This document shows, one piece after another, positions 5,925 to 7,842 of a stretch of DNA of 7,842 nt. Source of the DNA: Schwartzia sp. (in: firmicutes) (GTDB taxonomy: Bacteria > Bacillota > Negativicutes > Selenomonadales > Selenomonadaceae); contig JAGAZS010000273.1 of assembly GCA_017939945.1 (NCBI GenBank), forward strand, positions 1-7,842. Direction: 5' to 3'. A program made the position numbers and the translations under genes. The first letter of the stretch is position 1. Each line of letters opens with the position of its first letter. The notes below the pieces were generated by a model, which was given only the letters and a program-made list of their open reading frames with translations, was not told the origin of the DNA and searched no databases.

Positions 5925-6740
5925 ATGAGCGATTTTTCCGACCGCGTCGCCCGGCTCCGAACGGAACGCAGGCTGACGCAAAGGGAACTGGCCGAGTCGC
6001 TGGAGCTTTCTCGACAGACCGTGTCGAATTGGGAAAAAGGGAAAATCGAGCCGAACATCGGCGTCCTCGCAAAGATCGCTTCCTATTTCGGCGTCAGCAC
6101 CGATTTCCTTTTGGGCCATGAGACGTACACCACGCAGTATGAGGGAAAGTATCGGCAAGAGGGCTTCTATTGGGGCAGGAAAATCAACCGCCTCGCCCAT
6201 GAGGTACTGCGGCTGATGACGCCGGAGCGTCCTCTTCGGCTTTTGGACGTGGGCTGCGGCGAGGGACAGGCGGCGGTATTTTTTGCCCGGAACGGATATC
6301 ATGTGACCGCCTTCGATATTGCGGCCAGCGGACTGGCAAAGGGACGGGGGCTCGCGAAGGCCGCGGGCGTTCATGTCGATTTTTTTCAGGCCGATTTTTT
6401 GCATCATGAACTTATCAACGATTATGACGTCATTTATTCCACCGATGTGCTCGAATATGTGCCGCCGGAAAAACGGGAAAGCGTGATGCGCGGCTTTCGC
6501 GAGCATACGAGGACGGGCGGGATCAACGTCCTCGACACCTTTGTGGAAAAGGAATTTATCGACACTGCGCCGGACTGGGAACACGACAAGGAATTTTACT
6601 GGCAGACGGGGGAGCTGTTTTCCCATTATCGCGGAAACTGGAAGCTCGAATTGTGCGAGGAGACGATTTTCGACTGCGACAGCGGCGGGATGCCGCACCG
6701 GCACTGCATGGATATGATGATTGCCCGAAAAATGGTATAG
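5925..6740 (+). CDS. XRE helix-turn-helix fused to a TehB-like SAM methyltransferase
   Basis: A 271-aa cytoplasmic fusion. Residues 5-62 are a Cro/C1-type HTH: LTQRELAESLELSRQTVSNW holds the two DNA-binding helices, followed by the usual GVSTDFLLG end. Residues about 75-271 are a class I SAM-dependent methyltransferase. Motif I is LDVGCGEGQ (107-115), the ribose-binding acid at the end of strand 2 is Asp131 in VTAFD, and motif IV is YDVIYSTDVLEYV (167-179). From NGYHVTAFD to the C-terminal MMIARK it follows E. coli TehB (NGYEVTAWD, TMLARK), whose known activity is methylation of tellurite or selenite. TehB itself has no HTH, so this is a regulator-enzyme fusion. AAAGGAG lies 7 nt before the ATG, and the adaptor gene follows after 16 nt. 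Substrate and operator are unknown; methylation of an organic toxin is equally possible. Confidence 0.85.
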   Translation: MSDFSDRVARLRTERRLTQRELAESLELSRQTVSNWEKGKIEPNIGVLAKIASYFGVSTDFLLGHETYTTQYEGKYRQEGFYWGRKINRLAHEVLRLMTPERPLRLLDVGCGEGQAAVFFARNGYHVTAFDIAASGLAKGRGLAKAAGVHVDFFQADFLHHELINDYDVIYSTDVLEYVPPEKRESVMRGFREHTRTGGINVLDTFVEKEFIDTAPDWEHDKEFYWQTGELFSHYRGNWKLELCEETIFDCDSGGMPHRHCMDMMIARKMV

Positions 6741-6748
6741 AAAAGGAG
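6741..6748 (+). promoter_or_regulatory. Ribosome binding site of the HlyD-family adaptor gene
   Basis: AAAAGGAG directly follows the stop of the methyltransferase gene and lies 8 nt before the ATG at 6757. It decides this start over an in-frame TTG at 6721 inside the upstream gene. Confidence 0.8.
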
Positions 6749-6756
6749 TTTTCAGC

Positions 6757-7755
6757 ATGGGAAACAACCGAAAAATGATGATCGCGGTGGCCGTCCTGCT
6801 CGTGCTCGTGGGCGGATTGTTCTATTATCAGCATGAACAGCGGGAAAAGGAGCAGTCCGCCCGGGAGCTTCGCCTGTCGGGCAACGTCGATATCCGGGAA
6901 GTCTCGCTTGCGTTCCGCGGCAGCGACCGCCTGGGCGAGCTGCTCGTCGCGGAAGGGGACTCGGTGAAAAAAGGACAAGTATTGGCGCGGCTCGAGACGA
7001 AAGAGCTCCGTCTGACGATGGCGAAGACGCGGGCCGAGATCCAGGCGCAGGAAAGCGCCGTGGAGCTGCTGCACAACGGCACGCGTCCCGAGGAAATCCA
7101 TCGGGCGGAGGAAGCCCTGAACGCGGCCCGTGCCAAGTCGGAATTTGCGGAAGGCGTCATGGTCCGCCGTCAGCAGATTTTTGACGAGGTGGAAGGCGTC
7201 AGCGTCCAGGAACTGGACAATGCGATTTCCCAGGCGGCGGCAGCGGCGGCAGAGACCGCGGCAGCGGAGCAGGCTTACGCGGAAGCAGTGGCAGGCCCGC
7301 GCGTCGAGGAAATCGCGCAGGCGGAAGCGAAGCTGGAATCGCTGCGGCAGGAACTGGCACGGCAGGAATATCTTTTGAAGGAAACGGAACTGATCGCCCC
7401 GTCGGACGGCGTGATCCGTTCCCGGCTGCTGGAGGTCGGCGACATGGCGTCGCCGCAGCTGGCTGTCTTCAAGCTGTCCCTGAACGACAAGAAATGGGTG
7501 CGCGCCTATATCCGCGAGACCGATCTCGGAAAAGTCCACGAAGGGCAAAAGGCGACGGTCATCATCGACAGTTTCCCGAAGGACCCCATCGAGGGGCAGG
7601 TGGGCTATATCTCCGGCACGGCGGAATTCACGCCGAAGACGGTGCAGACCGACGAACTGCGCACATCGCTCCTCTATGAGATCCGCGTCTACGTCGACGA
7701 CGCGGACAATCGCCTCCGGCTCGGCATGCCCGCCACCGTCCGGGTGGAACTTTGA
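6757..7755 (+). CDS. ybhG: YbhG-like HlyD-family periplasmic adaptor (membrane fusion protein)
   Basis: A 332-aa adaptor that links an inner-membrane ABC exporter to the outer membrane. Residues 7-24 are one hydrophobic anchor or uncleaved signal. The first half of the lipoyl domain follows (GNVDIREVSLAF to VLARLE, 42-80), then a long Ala/Glu/Gln-rich coiled-coil hairpin (about 83-208), the second lipoyl half (LIAPSDGVIRSRLLEVGD, 212-229) and a beta-barrel domain. Close matches to E. coli YbhG are GNVDIR, IAPSDG, WVRAY, TAEFTPKTV and LRxGMPxTV. In E. coli, YbhG works with the YbhFSR ABC exporter linked to drug and cation efflux. The ATPase gene starts 1 nt after this stop. The coiled coil has an Ala-rich run (159-170). 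The substrate here is not known; the upstream methyltransferase suggests a detoxification role. Confidence 0.9.
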   Translation: MGNNRKMMIAVAVLLVLVGGLFYYQHEQREKEQSARELRLSGNVDIREVSLAFRGSDRLGELLVAEGDSVKKGQVLARLETKELRLTMAKTRAEIQAQESAVELLHNGTRPEEIHRAEEALNAARAKSEFAEGVMVRRQQIFDEVEGVSVQELDNAISQAAAAAAETAAAEQAYAEAVAGPRVEEIAQAEAKLESLRQELARQEYLLKETELIAPSDGVIRSRLLEVGDMASPQLAVFKLSLNDKKWVRAYIRETDLGKVHEGQKATVIIDSFPKDPIEGQVGYISGTAEFTPKTVQTDELRTSLLYEIRVYVDDADNRLRLGMPATVRVEL

Positions 7756-7756
7756 T

Positions 7757-7842
7757 ATGAACGAAGAAACAATCGTCGAGGCGAAGGAACTCGTCAAACG
7801 GTTCACGCCCAAAGGCGCGCCTCCCGTCACGGCGCTGAACGG
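7757..7842 (+). CDS. ybhF: ABC exporter ATP-binding protein (YbhF-like), 5' end only
   Basis: The first 28 codons are visible before the window ends: MNEETIVEAKELVKRF, then a segment ending VTALNG. This is the usual first strand and A-loop region of an ABC ATPase (xxxLxKRF...AL), and it resembles the start of E. coli YbhF. Walker motifs lie beyond the window. The ATG is one base after the adaptor stop, so the two are translationally coupled; a weak GGTGGAA serves as ribosome site. YbhF proteins often carry two ABC domains, which cannot be checked here. Confidence 0.75.
   Translation, partial: MNEETIVEAKELVKRFTPKGAPPVTALN

Noticed and set aside
5755..5928. Possible leader peptide starting MYNMREASSH whose stop overlaps the ATG of the HTH-methyltransferase gene (ATGA)
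   Set aside because: It reads straight through the terminator hairpin, uses codons rare elsewhere in the window (AGA, ATA, TTA, CTA) and has only a poorly spaced GAGGA. The ATGA overlap is probably chance.
6556..7830. Long minus-strand open frame of about 424 codons
   Set aside because: It is antisense to the YbhG-like adaptor and has low-complexity, Arg/Leu-rich translation with no recognisable domain.

Overview
The window looks like ordinary chromosome from a moderately GC-rich, low-GC-lineage-style bacterium. Promoters carry TATAAT-type -10 boxes, often extended, and ribosome binding sites are strong AGGAGG-like sequences. An HlyD-type periplasmic adaptor implies a second membrane. Together these fit a diderm Firmicute (Negativicutes, for example the Selenomonas group). 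That placement is inference from style and gene content, not from a marker gene. No rRNA, tRNA, CRISPR array, insertion sequence or phage gene is visible.

Left part (1-3789, minus strand): a complete polyamine ABC importer operon in the order potA, potB, potC, potD. The potA/potB junction overlaps by 1 nt and potB/potC by 4 nt, so the ATPase and both permeases are tightly coupled. potD, the lipoprotein binding protein, is set apart by a 76-nt gap with its own likely extended -10 promoter, and it runs off the left edge of the window. The potA promoter faces that of the next gene across a short divergent region that holds a perfect 7-bp inverted repeat.

Middle part (3850-5594, plus strand): an exported HAD-superfamily phosphatase of 372 aa with a signal peptide, then a small stand-alone protein with two CBS domains. 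A 330-bp intergenic region follows (5595-5924). It holds a 13-bp-arm hairpin without a U-tract, a very good promoter (TTGCCT, 17-bp spacer, TGC-TACAAT), a roughly 110-nt untranslated stretch, and a strong Rho-independent terminator sitting 53 nt before the next start codon.

Right part (5925-7842, plus strand): an operon that starts with an unusual fusion, an XRE-type helix-turn-helix joined to a TehB-like SAM-dependent methyltransferase. It continues with an HlyD-family adaptor closely resembling E. coli YbhG, and then the first 28 codons of an ABC ATPase (YbhF-like), cut by the window end. A reasonable reading is a self-regulated detoxification module: the fusion senses or methylates a toxic compound and the YbhGF-type ABC pump exports it. 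The promoter-leader-terminator arrangement upstream suggests conditional expression. This right-hand module, with its leader, is the most interesting part of the window; the pot operon is conventional.
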